NCBI GenBank assembly: GCA_900539155.1 | Contig: UQBE01000005.1 | Coordinates: forward strand, 13,248 to 77,247 | Direction of reading: 5' to 3' | From: an uncultured Porphyromonas sp. | GTDB lineage: Bacteria; Bacteroidota; Bacteroidia; Bacteroidales; Porphyromonadaceae | Length of the DNA: 64,000 nucleotides | Part shown: piece by piece, positions 25,797 through 33,495 of the stretch | Layout of the letters: the number at the start of each line of letters is the position of its first letter | Position numbering within the stretch: the stretch's first letter is position 1 | The notes under the pieces: generated by a model | Told to the model about the DNA's origin: nothing | The model's database searches: none | Seen by the model: the letters and a program-made list of their open reading frames with translations, nothing else | Translations under genes and position numbers: made by a program

Positions 25797-27053
25797 CTAG
25801 TTCTGAACCTTCTTAAAGACGACGCAGGCGTTGTGACCGCCGAAGCCGAAGGTGTTGCTCATTGCTACGTTGACCGTGCGCTTTTGTGCCTTGTCAAAAG
25901 TAAAGTTGAGCTTGTAATCAATCTGGTCATCTTCGTCACCCGGCTCATGATTGATGGTAGGCGTGACCACATCCTCCTGGATAGACTTGACGATAGCCAT
26001 AGCTTCGAGTGCACCCGTAGCACCAAGGAGGTGTCCTGTCATGGACTTCGATGAGCTAATGTTGAGGTCGTACGCTTTGTCTCCCCAGACACTCTGGATA
26101 GCTTTGACCTCAGAGGCGTCACCGACAGGGGTCGAGGTGCCGTGGACATTTATGTAGTCGACATCCTCGGGCTTCAGACCAGCATCCTCGAGCGCGCGGG
26201 TCATCACGAGCTTGGCTCCTAGACCCTCTGGATGACTGGCGGTCAGGTGATGCGCATCGGCCGAGAGCCCGAAGCCGGCGAACTCGGCATAAATCTTAGC
26301 ACCACGCGCCACAGCGTGCTCGTACTCCTCGAGCATAAGGATGGCTGCACCCTCACCTAGTACGAAGCCGTCGCGGCTTGCGCTGAAGGGGCGAGAAGCT
26401 GTCTCGGGCGAGTCATTGCGGGTGGAGAGAGCGTGCATCGCGTTAAAGCCACCGATACCGGCGACAGTCACGGCCGCTTCACTACCGCCAGCCACCATCA
26501 TCTTTGCCTTGCCGAGGCGTATCATGATGGCAGCGTCGATGATGGCATTGGTCGAGGAGGCGCAGGCCGATGCGACACTATAGTTAGGTCCGTGGAAGCC
26601 GTACTCTATCGAGACTAGACCAGCGGCAATGTCGGAGATCATCTTCGGGATGAAGAATGGGTTGAAGCGGGGACCCCGCTCGGGATCATACTGCATAATC
26701 TCCTCCTGAAAGGTCTCCAGCCCTCCGATGCCGGCGCTGATTATGACGCCGACCTCGTTCTTATCGACGGCATCTAAGTCTATAGCCGAGTCTTGTATTG
26801 CCTCTTTTGTCGCCACGAGTGCGAGCTGTGTGTAGCGATCATAGCGGCGTACCTCCTTACGGTCGAAGTGCTCATTGGGGTCAAAGCCCTTGACCTCACA
26901 GGCGAATTGGGTCTTGAACTTGGAGGCATCGAACTGTGTGATGGGAGCGGCTCCGCTCTTGCCGGCTAGCATATTTTGCCAGGTTGTGGGAGCGTCATTG
27001 CCAATGGGGGTGATGGCACCTAGGCCAGTCACGACTACTCTTTTGAATTGCAT
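25797..27053 (-). CDS. fabF: Beta-ketoacyl-ACP synthase II
   Basis: 418 residues. VVVTGLGAITPIGND opens the thiolase-fold enzyme. Catalytic Cys is in SVASACASSTNAI, the two active-site His in NVHGTSTPVGD and SMTGHLLGATGALE, and the C-terminal FGFGGHNACVVF is typical. It elongates acyl chains on ACP by malonyl condensation. It is co-oriented with acpP upstream and rnc downstream; the 251-base gap from acpP contains two stem-loops that could set the acpP:fabF expression ratio. Confidence 0.96.
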   Translation of the reverse strand: MQFKRVVVTGLGAITPIGNDAPTTWQNMLAGKSGAAPITQFDASKFKTQFACEVKGFDPNEHFDRKEVRRYDRYTQLALVATKEAIQDSAIDLDAVDKNEVGVIISAGIGGLETFQEEIMQYDPERGPRFNPFFIPKMISDIAAGLVSIEYGFHGPNYSVASACASSTNAIIDAAIMIRLGKAKMMVAGGSEAAVTVAGIGGFNAMHALSTRNDSPETASRPFSASRDGFVLGEGAAILMLEEYEHAVARGAKIYAEFAGFGLSADAHHLTASHPEGLGAKLVMTRALEDAGLKPEDVDYINVHGTSTPVGDASEVKAIQSVWGDKAYDLNISSSKSMTGHLLGATGALEAMAIVKSIQEDVVTPTINHEPGDEDDQIDYKLNFTFDKAQKRTVNVAMSNTFGFGGHNACVVFKKVQN

Positions 27054-27146
27054 AGGCTTATATCAGTGTCAAGCGTCGGGAATATGGAGAGAGTACGCGC
27101 TAGAGCTCTGCCCTAACGAGGTAAACTATAAGGCTTAGTGTACACG

Positions 27147-27195
27147 CGAGGGCAAGCCCAGCACCCATGGCTGGGATATCTGACGCCTGCCCTCG
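27147..27195 (-). terminator. Nested stem-loop between acpP and fabF
   Basis: Outer arms CGAGGGCA (27147-27154) and TGCCCTCG (27188-27195) enclose CCCAGC/GCTGGG (27157-27175). It may act as attenuator or RNA-processing site within the acpP-fabF transcript. Confidence 0.45.
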
Positions 27196-27267
27196 AGCTC
27201 TGTATGTGCTACAGTGAGACGTGCGCTGTCGCACGATGGTGTGACCCATACCCCTGTAGCGGATGGT

Positions 27268-27294
27268 GAGGCGTGAGCCGTGAGCTCACGCCTC
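27268..27294 (-). terminator. Perfect hairpin just after acpP
   Basis: Arms GAGGCGTGAGC and GCTCACGCCTC, 11 bp perfect, with a 5-base loop. It begins about 10 bases beyond the acpP stop. It probably ends most acpP transcripts or protects their 3' ends so that ACP is made in excess over FabF. Confidence 0.65.
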
Positions 27295-27304
27295 TAGGTC
27301 TTAC

Positions 27305-27544
27305 TTATGCTTGCTGCTTCTCGATGTAATCGATAGCGTCGCCGACAGTCTTGATGCCCTCAGCCTCCTCGTCGGGGATGGTCATGTCAAACTCCTTCTC
27401 GAATGCCATCATCAGCTCGACTGTATCGAGAGAGTCAGCACCGAGGTCGGTCGTAAAGTTCGCCTCACGAGTTACCTCTGAGAGCTCGACGTTGAGCTTG
27501 TCTGCGATCAGGTCTTTTACCTTGCTTTCTATTTCTGCGTTCAT
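27305..27544 (-). CDS. acpP: Acyl carrier protein
   Basis: 79 residues, acidic, with the phosphopantetheine site DLGADSLDTVELMMAFE (Ser in DSL). It carries growing acyl chains for fatty acid synthesis. Length and motif are standard. It is first gene of the acpP-fabF-rnc group, with a TACATTTG promoter box roughly 190 bases upstream and a hairpin directly after the stop. Confidence 0.97.
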   Translation of the reverse strand: MNAEIESKVKDLIADKLNVELSEVTREANFTTDLGADSLDTVELMMAFEKEFDMTIPDEEAEGIKTVGDAIDYIEKQQA

Positions 27545-27655
27545 TGCTTAATAGGTTATTGATGAATAATTAATTAGTCTTACTCCAGTGGGTAGTGGCT
27601 ACTTCCTGACCCCGCTACCTAGCCTAGGGCATATGCGTGTCAGCGGATTTAGCTG

Positions 27656-27663
27656 TACCTTTG
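27656..27663 (+). promoter_or_regulatory. Promoter -7 box (TACCTTTG) for purN
   Basis: TACCTTTG 86 bases before the purN ATG, overlapping the region that the acpP leader is transcribed from on the other strand. Confidence 0.5.
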
Positions 27664-27731
27664 TACACAAGAGGAGTGCTGAGCCTGTAGATGCGGATGC
27701 ACTTTTGCACACTCACGCCCCTTATGTGCAA

Positions 27732-27739
27732 CAAATGTA
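27732..27739 (-). promoter_or_regulatory. Candidate promoter -7 box (TACATTTG) for acpP
   Basis: Reverse-strand TACATTTG only 10 bases from the purN start. If used, the acpP leader would be about 180 bases long and the two promoters would be convergent-overlapping. Confidence 0.35.
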
Positions 27740-27748
27740 CGAATAAAA

Positions 27749-28336
27749 ATGGAAACCATAGCAATCTTCGCCTCGGGCAATGGGACAAATGCTGAGGCCC
27801 TCGTCAACTATCTGACCTCCGTCCAGGAGGTGTCAGTAGCTCTCATAGCCACAGACAATCCCCAAGCAGGAGTCCTCCAGCGAGCCGAGAGACTTGGCGT
27901 GCCACATCTGGTCTTCCGTCGTAAGGAAATGGGGGAGGTCGCTTTTGCCCAGCGACTTCGGGAGGATTATCAGGTGACCGCTATCGTCCTCGCGGGCTTC
28001 CTCGGATTGGTGCCGGAGTGCCTGCTGGCGACCTTCCCCAGGCGCATCCTCAACATCCACCCTGGGCTCCTCCCAGAGTACGGGGGCAGAGGGATGTACG
28101 GCGACCGTGTCCATGAGCGTGTTCTCGAGGAGCGATGCTCCGTGAGCGGTATCACCATCCACCTTATCGATGGTGAGTATGACCGTGGCTCGACACTCTG
28201 CGAGGTGCGCCTAGCGGTGCACAGCGATGACACAGTCGATACGCTTGCTGAGCGCATACACCGCCTAGAGCATACCTACTACCCCATCGTCGTCGCCGAT
28301 TACCTCACCCGCCCTGACCTCCCACCACTCGACTAG
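27749..28336 (+). CDS. purN: Phosphoribosylglycinamide formyltransferase
   Basis: 195 residues. IAIFASGNGTNAEALV is the GAR-binding glycine loop. ILNIHPGLLPEYGGRGMYG contains the catalytic His region, and GSTLCEVRLAVHSDDT the later substrate loop (Asp expected in family). It transfers a formyl group from 10-formyl-THF in purine synthesis. It is divergent from acpP and followed by tRNA-Leu 160 bases downstream. Confidence 0.94.
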   Translation: METIAIFASGNGTNAEALVNYLTSVQEVSVALIATDNPQAGVLQRAERLGVPHLVFRRKEMGEVAFAQRLREDYQVTAIVLAGFLGLVPECLLATFPRRILNIHPGLLPEYGGRGMYGDRVHERVLEERCSVSGITIHLIDGEYDRGSTLCEVRLAVHSDDTVDTLAERIHRLEHTYYPIVVADYLTRPDLPPLD

Positions 28337-28427
28337 CACCCTGCTAGTGGCGGAGGTCTGAGTAGTGCTGTGCTGGTGAGTGCACTCCTTATACTATATA
28401 GAGATAGTGGTATATCCGCTTTTTCTG

Positions 28428-28435
28428 TACCTTTG
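28428..28435 (+). promoter_or_regulatory. Promoter -7 box (TACCTTTG) for tRNA-Leu
   Basis: TACCTTTG about 60 bases upstream of the mature tRNA 5' end, leaving a pre-tRNA leader. Confidence 0.5.
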
Positions 28436-28495
28436 CCGAGCAGTGAGGGGTCGCTAGCTCGATAGCGGGGCTCTCACGATGAGACGCAGGAGACT

Positions 28496-28581
28496 GCCCA
28501 GATGGTGGAATCGGTAGACACGAGGGACTTAAACTCCCTTGGCCAATTGCGGTCGTGCGGGTTCAAGTCCCGCTCTGGGTA
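28496..28581 (+). tRNA. tRNA-Leu (anticodon TAA)
   Basis: Acceptor GCCCAGA pairs with TCTGGGT, closing with G-U. The anticodon arm GGGACTTAAACTCCC shows TAA in the loop. A long variable arm and T-arm with GTTCAAGTCC complete an 86-nt class II tRNA. CCA is not encoded. Confidence 0.95.
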
Positions 28582-28626
28582 CTTCTCGCATCAGGGCTGA
28601 AGAAATGCATCGCTGGCTCGCTACAA

Positions 28627-28877
28627 TAATTTAGACCCGACTACATATCGATACGGTCCTATGTCGGGGAAAACGGATTTCCACGTGGATATTTCGAAAT
28701 ATCCAGGTGGATATTTCAGATTTTCCACGTGGGGAAGAAAAAATTCCTCGGAGGAATCAAATAAAACTTCGGAGGAAATGAATCACGCCCACGTGGAAAA
28801 TAAAAAATATCCACGTGGAGATTTCAGATTTCCCACGTGGATATTCGAAAAAGGAGGGTAATTAGAAGTTAGAGGGC
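28627..28877 (+). repeat. Phased CCACGTGG element, copy 2
   Basis: Motif starts at 28681, 28703 (variant CCAGGTGG), 28725, 28789, 28811 and 28833, spacing identical to the other copies. It is preceded by a roughly 45-base flank (TTTAGACCCGACTACATAT and GATACGG), also found next to copy 3. It lies just downstream of tRNA-Leu. It contains a 66-codon open frame that is explained by the repeat periodicity. Confidence 0.9.
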
Positions 28878-28938
28878 TGAGATTAGAGATCCGATCATTC
28901 TGATAGCTCCGATGGTTCCGACAGCTAATAGCCAATCC

Positions 28939-29066
28939 ATGGGTGACTCATCATATATAATGAGCTCATCTACCTCTCCACTCCTCGCTGGTCGCTATCT
29001 GTAGCTCCTGCCAGAGCAATTAGAGAGACTATCGTAACAGTCTCATTATAATGCGTCAGCCCTGGG
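28939..29066 (+). repeat. Short MITE-like element, copy B
   Basis: Matches the reverse complement of 1456-1560 with degenerate left end. The right end carries TATAATGCGTCAGCCCTGGG at 29047-29066, and internal matches include CTCCTCGCTGGTCGCTA and GTAGCTCCTG. Between it and copy 2 of the CACGTG element lies a short stretch of TCCGATAG/TCCGATGG 9-base repeats (about 28899-28920), like those near 49230. Confidence 0.6.
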
Positions 29067-29105
29067 GAGCGAAGAGGAGTGGTGTGCCCTTTCGCCAAGT
29101 TTTAG

Positions 29106-29113
29106 TATCTTTG
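29106..29113 (+). promoter_or_regulatory. Promoter -7 box (TATCTTTG) for the GT5-like gene
   Basis: TATCTTTG 30 bases before the ATG at 29136, immediately after the MITE end. Confidence 0.55.
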
Positions 29114-29135
29114 TAGAGAACGCAAGGAAATCATT

Positions 29136-29957
29136 ATGGCTCCCAAAGACAAGAAAGTACTCTACATATCTCAAGAGATATACCCTTATCTCCCTGAGAG
29201 TGACCTCGCTCACGTGGCTCGCTATCTGCCTGAACATATACAGAGCGCCGGGCATGACGTGCGCATCTTCATGCCGCGCTACGGGCTCGTCAATGAGCGT
29301 CGCAACCAGCTCCACGAGGTCATCAGGCTATCGGGTATCAACGTCATCGTCGATGACTACGACCACCCACTCGTCATCAAGGTCGCCTCGATACCCTCGA
29401 CGCGCATACAGGTGTACTTCATCGACAACCCAGACCTCTTCGGGCGCAAGAGCCTCTTCGGGCCACCCTCCGAGGGTGCGCCTAGCGACAATGCGGATAG
29501 AAGTATCTTCTTCATCCGAGGAGTCTTTGAGGCAATCAAGAATCTCCGCTGGATACCTGACTTGATACACTGTATGGGATGGTTCTCGGCACTAGCACCG
29601 GTCTACCTCAAGACCGCATACAAGGACGACCCTTACTTCGAGCGTGCGAAGGTAATCTTCTCCGTCGATGGAAACGAGGAGGAGGGCGTGATCGGCGAAG
29701 ACTTAATCAAGAAGCTCGAGTTTGACAAAATCACGGGAGCTATGCTAGATCCGCTCCAGGGGGAGGTGACGCCAGACGCTCTCCGTCGTATGGCTATTCA
29801 CTACTCCGACGGGGTAATTCTGGGACAAGAGCAAGTTTCGCCGGCACTGGTCGACTACCTACGCGCACAGCCCGACCGCAAAATCTTGGAGTACCCAGGA
29901 CCAGCTGCGGAGCATCCCGAGGCTTATGTGGACTTCTACCGGAGCTTTACCGAGTAG
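29136..29957 (+). CDS. Glycogen/starch synthase N-terminal-domain protein (GT5, half-size)
   Basis: 273 residues equal to the N-terminal Rossmann half of a GT-B glycogen synthase: KVLYISQEIYPYLPESDLA, VARYLPEHIQSAGHDVRIF, YFIDNPDLFGRKSLFG and the DLIHCMGWFSALAP segment. The C-terminal nucleotide-sugar domain is missing, and the protein ends with an ordinary stop. Bacteroidales carry this short form as an annotated glycogen synthase relative; whether it is catalytic is unknown. It could bind glucan or act with a separate partner. It is monocistronic, with a strong hairpin about 40 bases downstream. Confidence 0.75.
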   Translation: MAPKDKKVLYISQEIYPYLPESDLAHVARYLPEHIQSAGHDVRIFMPRYGLVNERRNQLHEVIRLSGINVIVDDYDHPLVIKVASIPSTRIQVYFIDNPDLFGRKSLFGPPSEGAPSDNADRSIFFIRGVFEAIKNLRWIPDLIHCMGWFSALAPVYLKTAYKDDPYFERAKVIFSVDGNEEEGVIGEDLIKKLEFDKITGAMLDPLQGEVTPDALRRMAIHYSDGVILGQEQVSPALVDYLRAQPDRKILEYPGPAAEHPEAYVDFYRSFTE

Positions 29958-29994
29958 TCGTCACGGCCTAGCTGGAGACACATTTAATTATTTA

Positions 29995-30041
29995 GCACCA
30001 AGCCCCTACTGATTACACGACAATCGCTAGGGGCTTGATGC
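29995..30041 (+). terminator. Stem-loop after the GT5-like gene
   Basis: CAAGCCCCT (29999-30007) pairs with AGGGGCTTG (30029-30037), extended by GCA/TGC outside one mismatch. It is the likely terminator for the gene ending at 29957. Confidence 0.65.
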
Positions 30042-30125
30042 TGTCTGGAGGTCACGTCAGAGGGCTTCTGGTGGGTACTCCTTGCTCTCGTACCGAAAAA
30101 TGGTTAGTGGCAACGAAATAAGTAG

Positions 30126-30360
30126 TACCTTTGTGCTATCTATGTGGTTGCGCCCATCCGCTTACGGCGGTGGTGTGGTGAGCAGTCGCTAGCTCCCCCT
30201 ATTTCTAGCACTGGTTCACCAGCACTCGACAGCTGTAGGAGGGGGCGTGGGACGCATGGTGTACAAAAGTTTTCCTGTAGGGGTCCTATTGCTCGGAAGG
30301 TTTCGCTCAATCACCCTCTCAAGGATTTGAGCCCTACACCTTTTTATTCATCTTAATATT
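30126..30360 (+). promoter_or_regulatory. korA promoter and unusually long leader
   Basis: TACCTTTG at 30126-30133 is the only good promoter box before korA, implying an untranslated leader near 220 bases. The leader contains possible pairings such as AGCTCCCCCT (30189-30198) with AGGAGGGGGC (about 30238-30247), and CTGG/CCAG around a TTCA loop. I cannot match it to a known riboswitch. A structured regulatory RNA is possible. The 30042-30125 stretch holds nothing else. Confidence 0.4.
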
Positions 30361-32226
30361 ATGACAGACAAACCGAACAAAAGAATTATCGAAGAGGTAG
30401 TAGTACGCTTCTCAGGCGACTCGGGCGACGGTATGCAGCTCACGGGTACCATCTTCTCTGATATGTCAGCGATGTATGGTAACTCGGTCTCGACCTTTCC
30501 CGACTATCCTGCTGAGATCCGAGCTCCTCAAGGCACACTGGGAGGTGTGTCAGGCTTTCAGGTACGCATCGGTCGTAGTCAAGTCCACACTCCAGGAGAC
30601 TACGCTGACGTCCTCGTGGCAATGAATGCAGCAGCACTCAAGGTCAACGTGAAGAACCTGCGCCACGACTCCATCATCATCATAGATAGTGACTCCTGTG
30701 GCGAGAAAGATCTCAAGAAAGCTCTCTACCAGACGGACGACCCTATCCAAGAACTGGGGCTTAACCCCGACAGAGTCCTCGCATGCCCCATCAGCACGAT
30801 GGTCCAGGAGGTGCTAAAAGACATAGATATGGATGCTAAGGGCAGACTGAGGTGCAAGAACATGTTTGCCCTAGGTATAGTCTCTTGGCTTTTCGATAGA
30901 CCTCTCGAGCAGGCAGAGCACTTCATCAGTAAGAAATTTGCCAAGAAGGAGCTCGTCCGCCAAGCCAACATTTCGGCACTCCATGGGGGATACTCTTACG
31001 CTGCTAACACACACGCCTCGGTAGGCACCCCCTTTGTCATCGAGGGCGCTCCACAAGAGGCTGGCGTCTATCTAGATGTAACAGGCAATAAGGCGACCGC
31101 TTTCGGACTCATCGCTGGCGCAGAACGTGCCGGTCTCAAGCTATTCCTCGGCTCATACCCCATCACCCCTGCGACCGATATCCTACACTTCCTCGCTAAG
31201 TACAAGTCTCTCGACGTAATTACCATGCAGGCTGAGGATGAGATAGCAGGCATCTGTACCGCCATAGGTGCCTCCTATGCGGGTCGCCTTGGTGTCACAT
31301 CAACCTCTGGACCAGGAGTCGCACTCAAGAGTGAGGCACTGAACCTCGCCGTCATCGCCGAGCTACCACTCGTACTTGTAGATGTACAGCGCGGTGGGCC
31401 CTCGACGGGTATGCCGACGAAGTCAGAGCAGACCGACCTCCTCCAGGCTATGTTCGGGCGCAATGGTGAGTCGCCGATGGTAGTCATCGCGCCCACCTCT
31501 CCCTCTAAGTGCTTTGACGCCGCATACTACGCCGTGAAGCTAGCCATAGAGCACATGACGCCCGTCGTTCTCCTCTCAGACGCTTACCTAGGAAACGGCT
31601 CTGTCGCTTGGCGCATCCCCGACTACGAGCAGTATCCCGAGATTAAACCGCACTACGTCGACCAATATAAGGGCGAGGAGCCCTGGATGCCTTATACGCG
31701 CGACCCAGAGACGCTCGTACGCTACTGGTCAGTCCCAGGAGCGGGTGCCCTGCCTTATCGCACGGGTGGTCTGGAGAAGGACAATAAGACTGGCGCAATC
31801 AGCACCGATGGTCCTAACCATGAGCTGATGGTCCTACAGCGTCACAACAAGATTCAGCACATTGCCGAGGTGATTCCTCCGCTCACCGTAGAGGGTGATG
31901 TCGAGGATGCCGACCTGCTTATCGTAGGATGGGGTAGCACCTATGGGCACCTGAGCGACGCTTGCCGTGCGCTACAGAAGAAGGGACACAAGGTAGCGCA
32001 CACGCAGTTCACCTTTATCAATCCTATGCCTAAGAACACAGAGGATATCCTACGTCGCTACCCACGTGTCGTCGTCGCCGAGCAGAACCTCGGTCAGATG
32101 GCCATGCTCCTACGCAACAAGGTGCCTGATGCCAATATCTATCAGTACAACCAGGTGCAGGGACAGCCCCTCAAGGTGGGCAATCTAGTCACTGCTTTTG
32201 AAGAGATACTCGCCGAGCAACTATAA
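30361..32226 (+). CDS. korA: 2-oxoglutarate:ferredoxin oxidoreductase, fused gamma-alpha subunit
   Basis: 621 residues. The N-terminal gamma domain has RFSGDSGDGMQLTGTIF and PDYPAEIRAPQGTLGGVSG. The alpha (pyrimidine-binding) domain starts near residue 235 with GLKLFLGSYPITPATDIL and TSTSGPGVALKSEALNL. With KorB it oxidatively decarboxylates a 2-oxoacid, most likely 2-oxoglutarate, to an acyl-CoA while reducing ferredoxin. This fused layout is standard in Bacteroidetes. It is followed by korB after 17 bases. Exact substrate is inferred from family resemblance. Confidence 0.9.
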   Translation: MTDKPNKRIIEEVVVRFSGDSGDGMQLTGTIFSDMSAMYGNSVSTFPDYPAEIRAPQGTLGGVSGFQVRIGRSQVHTPGDYADVLVAMNAAALKVNVKNLRHDSIIIIDSDSCGEKDLKKALYQTDDPIQELGLNPDRVLACPISTMVQEVLKDIDMDAKGRLRCKNMFALGIVSWLFDRPLEQAEHFISKKFAKKELVRQANISALHGGYSYAANTHASVGTPFVIEGAPQEAGVYLDVTGNKATAFGLIAGAERAGLKLFLGSYPITPATDILHFLAKYKSLDVITMQAEDEIAGICTAIGASYAGRLGVTSTSGPGVALKSEALNLAVIAELPLVLVDVQRGGPSTGMPTKSEQTDLLQAMFGRNGESPMVVIAPTSPSKCFDAAYYAVKLAIEHMTPVVLLSDAYLGNGSVAWRIPDYEQYPEIKPHYVDQYKGEEPWMPYTRDPETLVRYWSVPGAGALPYRTGGLEKDNKTGAISTDGPNHELMVLQRHNKIQHIAEVIPPLTVEGDVEDADLLIVGWGSTYGHLSDACRALQKKGHKVAHTQFTFINPMPKNTEDILRRYPRVVVAEQNLGQMAMLLRNKVPDANIYQYNQVQGQPLKVGNLVTAFEEILAEQL

Positions 32227-32243
32227 ATAAGACCACAACTGCA

Positions 32244-33287
32244 ATGATTGAAACGAATAGTAATCTAGAAAAGGGTGCGCTACGATTTGCCCCTAAGGAT
32301 TTCAAAAACGCATCACCCGTCAAGTGGTGCCCAGGTTGTGGCGACCACGGTGTCCTAGCGGCTGTCCATAAGGCGATGGCTGAGCTAGACATAGCTCCCG
32401 ATGAGACGGTCGTCGTCTCAGGTATCGGCTGCTCTTCGCGACTTCCTTATTATATGAGTACTTTCGGCTTTCACACCGTACATGGTCGTGGTGCCGCAGT
32501 AGCTACTGGCGTTAAGGTGGCCCGTCCCGACCTCACCGTCTGGCTTATGTCTGGCGATGGTGATAGTCTTGCTATCGGTGGTAACCACTTCATCCACGCC
32601 GTACGACGCAATGTCGATATCAATGAGGTACTCTTCAACAACCGCATCTACGGACTGACCAAGGGGCAGTACTCGCCCACGTCGCCTCGTGGACTAGTTA
32701 CGAAGAGCTCTCCCTACGGAACCGTTGAGGATCCCTTCGAGCCGGCCGAGCTGGTTATGGGTGCTCGTGGCAACTTCTTCGCACGCTCGCTCGACGTAGA
32801 TCAGCCTACGCTCACCGCTTGCCTACTGGCAGGTGCTAAGCACAAGGGCTTTGCCGTCACAGAGGTCTTGGTAAACTGTATGATTTTCAACAACGGAGCG
32901 CACGCGGCTATCAGTGACCGTGCTGTCCGAGCCGACAAGACCATCGTCCTGCAGCACGGTGAGAAGATGCTCTTCGGTGAAGACAAGCAGCGTGGTCTCG
33001 TACTCGACGGCTTCAAGCTGCGCGCTGTCACCATCGGGGAGGAGGGCTACACGCTCGACGACGTGCTGACGCACGATGCCCATGAGCCAAACCCCTTCCT
33101 ACATATGATGCTTGCCGCTATGAACGGTGCCGATGGGCTACCCGTCGCTATGGGAGTCATACGTGACGTCGAGGGTCCGACCTACGACTGGGCCGTCCAC
33201 GACCAGATTGACCAGCAAAAGGAAAAGAACAAGGTACGCACACTCCGCGAGCTCCTCATGACCGAGGACACGTGGGAGATTAAGTAG
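32244..33287 (+). CDS. korB: 2-oxoglutarate:ferredoxin oxidoreductase, beta (TPP) subunit
   Basis: 347 residues. VKWCPGCGDHGVLAAV contains Cys residues for the cluster region and the TPP-site His. VWLMSGDGDSLAIGGNHF (GDG...N) is the Mg-TPP motif, followed by NNRIYGLTKGQYSPTS. It is the catalytic partner of KorA. It is co-transcribed with korA and followed by a bona fide terminator hairpin before trxB. Confidence 0.93.
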   Translation: MIETNSNLEKGALRFAPKDFKNASPVKWCPGCGDHGVLAAVHKAMAELDIAPDETVVVSGIGCSSRLPYYMSTFGFHTVHGRGAAVATGVKVARPDLTVWLMSGDGDSLAIGGNHFIHAVRRNVDINEVLFNNRIYGLTKGQYSPTSPRGLVTKSSPYGTVEDPFEPAELVMGARGNFFARSLDVDQPTLTACLLAGAKHKGFAVTEVLVNCMIFNNGAHAAISDRAVRADKTIVLQHGEKMLFGEDKQRGLVLDGFKLRAVTIGEEGYTLDDVLTHDAHEPNPFLHMMLAAMNGADGLPVAMGVIRDVEGPTYDWAVHDQIDQQKEKNKVRTLRELLMTEDTWEIK

Positions 33288-33376
33288 CGGACTCTATTCA
33301 TCGACCGACAGTCCCAGGCTTACGGGACTAATGGGACTCAGCTCTGAGTCGCCACACACGGTCTGACGATACTAGA

Positions 33377-33428
33377 AGTAGCCTGTACGCTCCTCCTACG
33401 GGGTGGGCGTGTGGGCTACTCCGTTTTT
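33377..33428 (+). terminator. Rho-independent terminator after korB
   Basis: AGTAGCC (33377-33383) pairs with GGCTACT (33414-33420), with ACGC/GCGT inside, followed by a T5 run. Confidence 0.75.
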
Positions 33429-33442
33429 ACACAATATTTATA

Positions 33443-33450
33443 TACCTTTG
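33443..33450 (+). promoter_or_regulatory. Promoter -7 box (TACCTTTG) for trxB
   Basis: TACCTTTG 46 bases before the ATG at 33496, within an AT-rich stretch. Confidence 0.6.
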
Positions 33451-33495
33451 TGGATATTAGTTAATCACAAACCAACGAACCTACTCTACTATCTT

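Noticed and set aside
28681..28840. CACGTG elements as replication origins with DnaA boxes (TATCCACG resembles TTATCCACA)
   Set aside because: The conserved core is the CCACGTGG palindrome and not a DnaA box, and four scattered copies argue against an origin.
28661..28861. 66-residue open frame inside CACGTG copy 2, with similar frames in the other copies
   Set aside because: The frame arises from 22-bp spaced palindromes read in three successive frames; changes between copies alter residues freely and no ribosome site or recognised fold is present.
30134..30360. TPP riboswitch before korA
   Set aside because: The CTGAGA and ACCTGA signature elements are missing.
33403..33495. N-terminal extension of thioredoxin reductase
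   Set aside because: It would pass through the promoter box and the previous terminator; family N-termini begin near MSQDKT.
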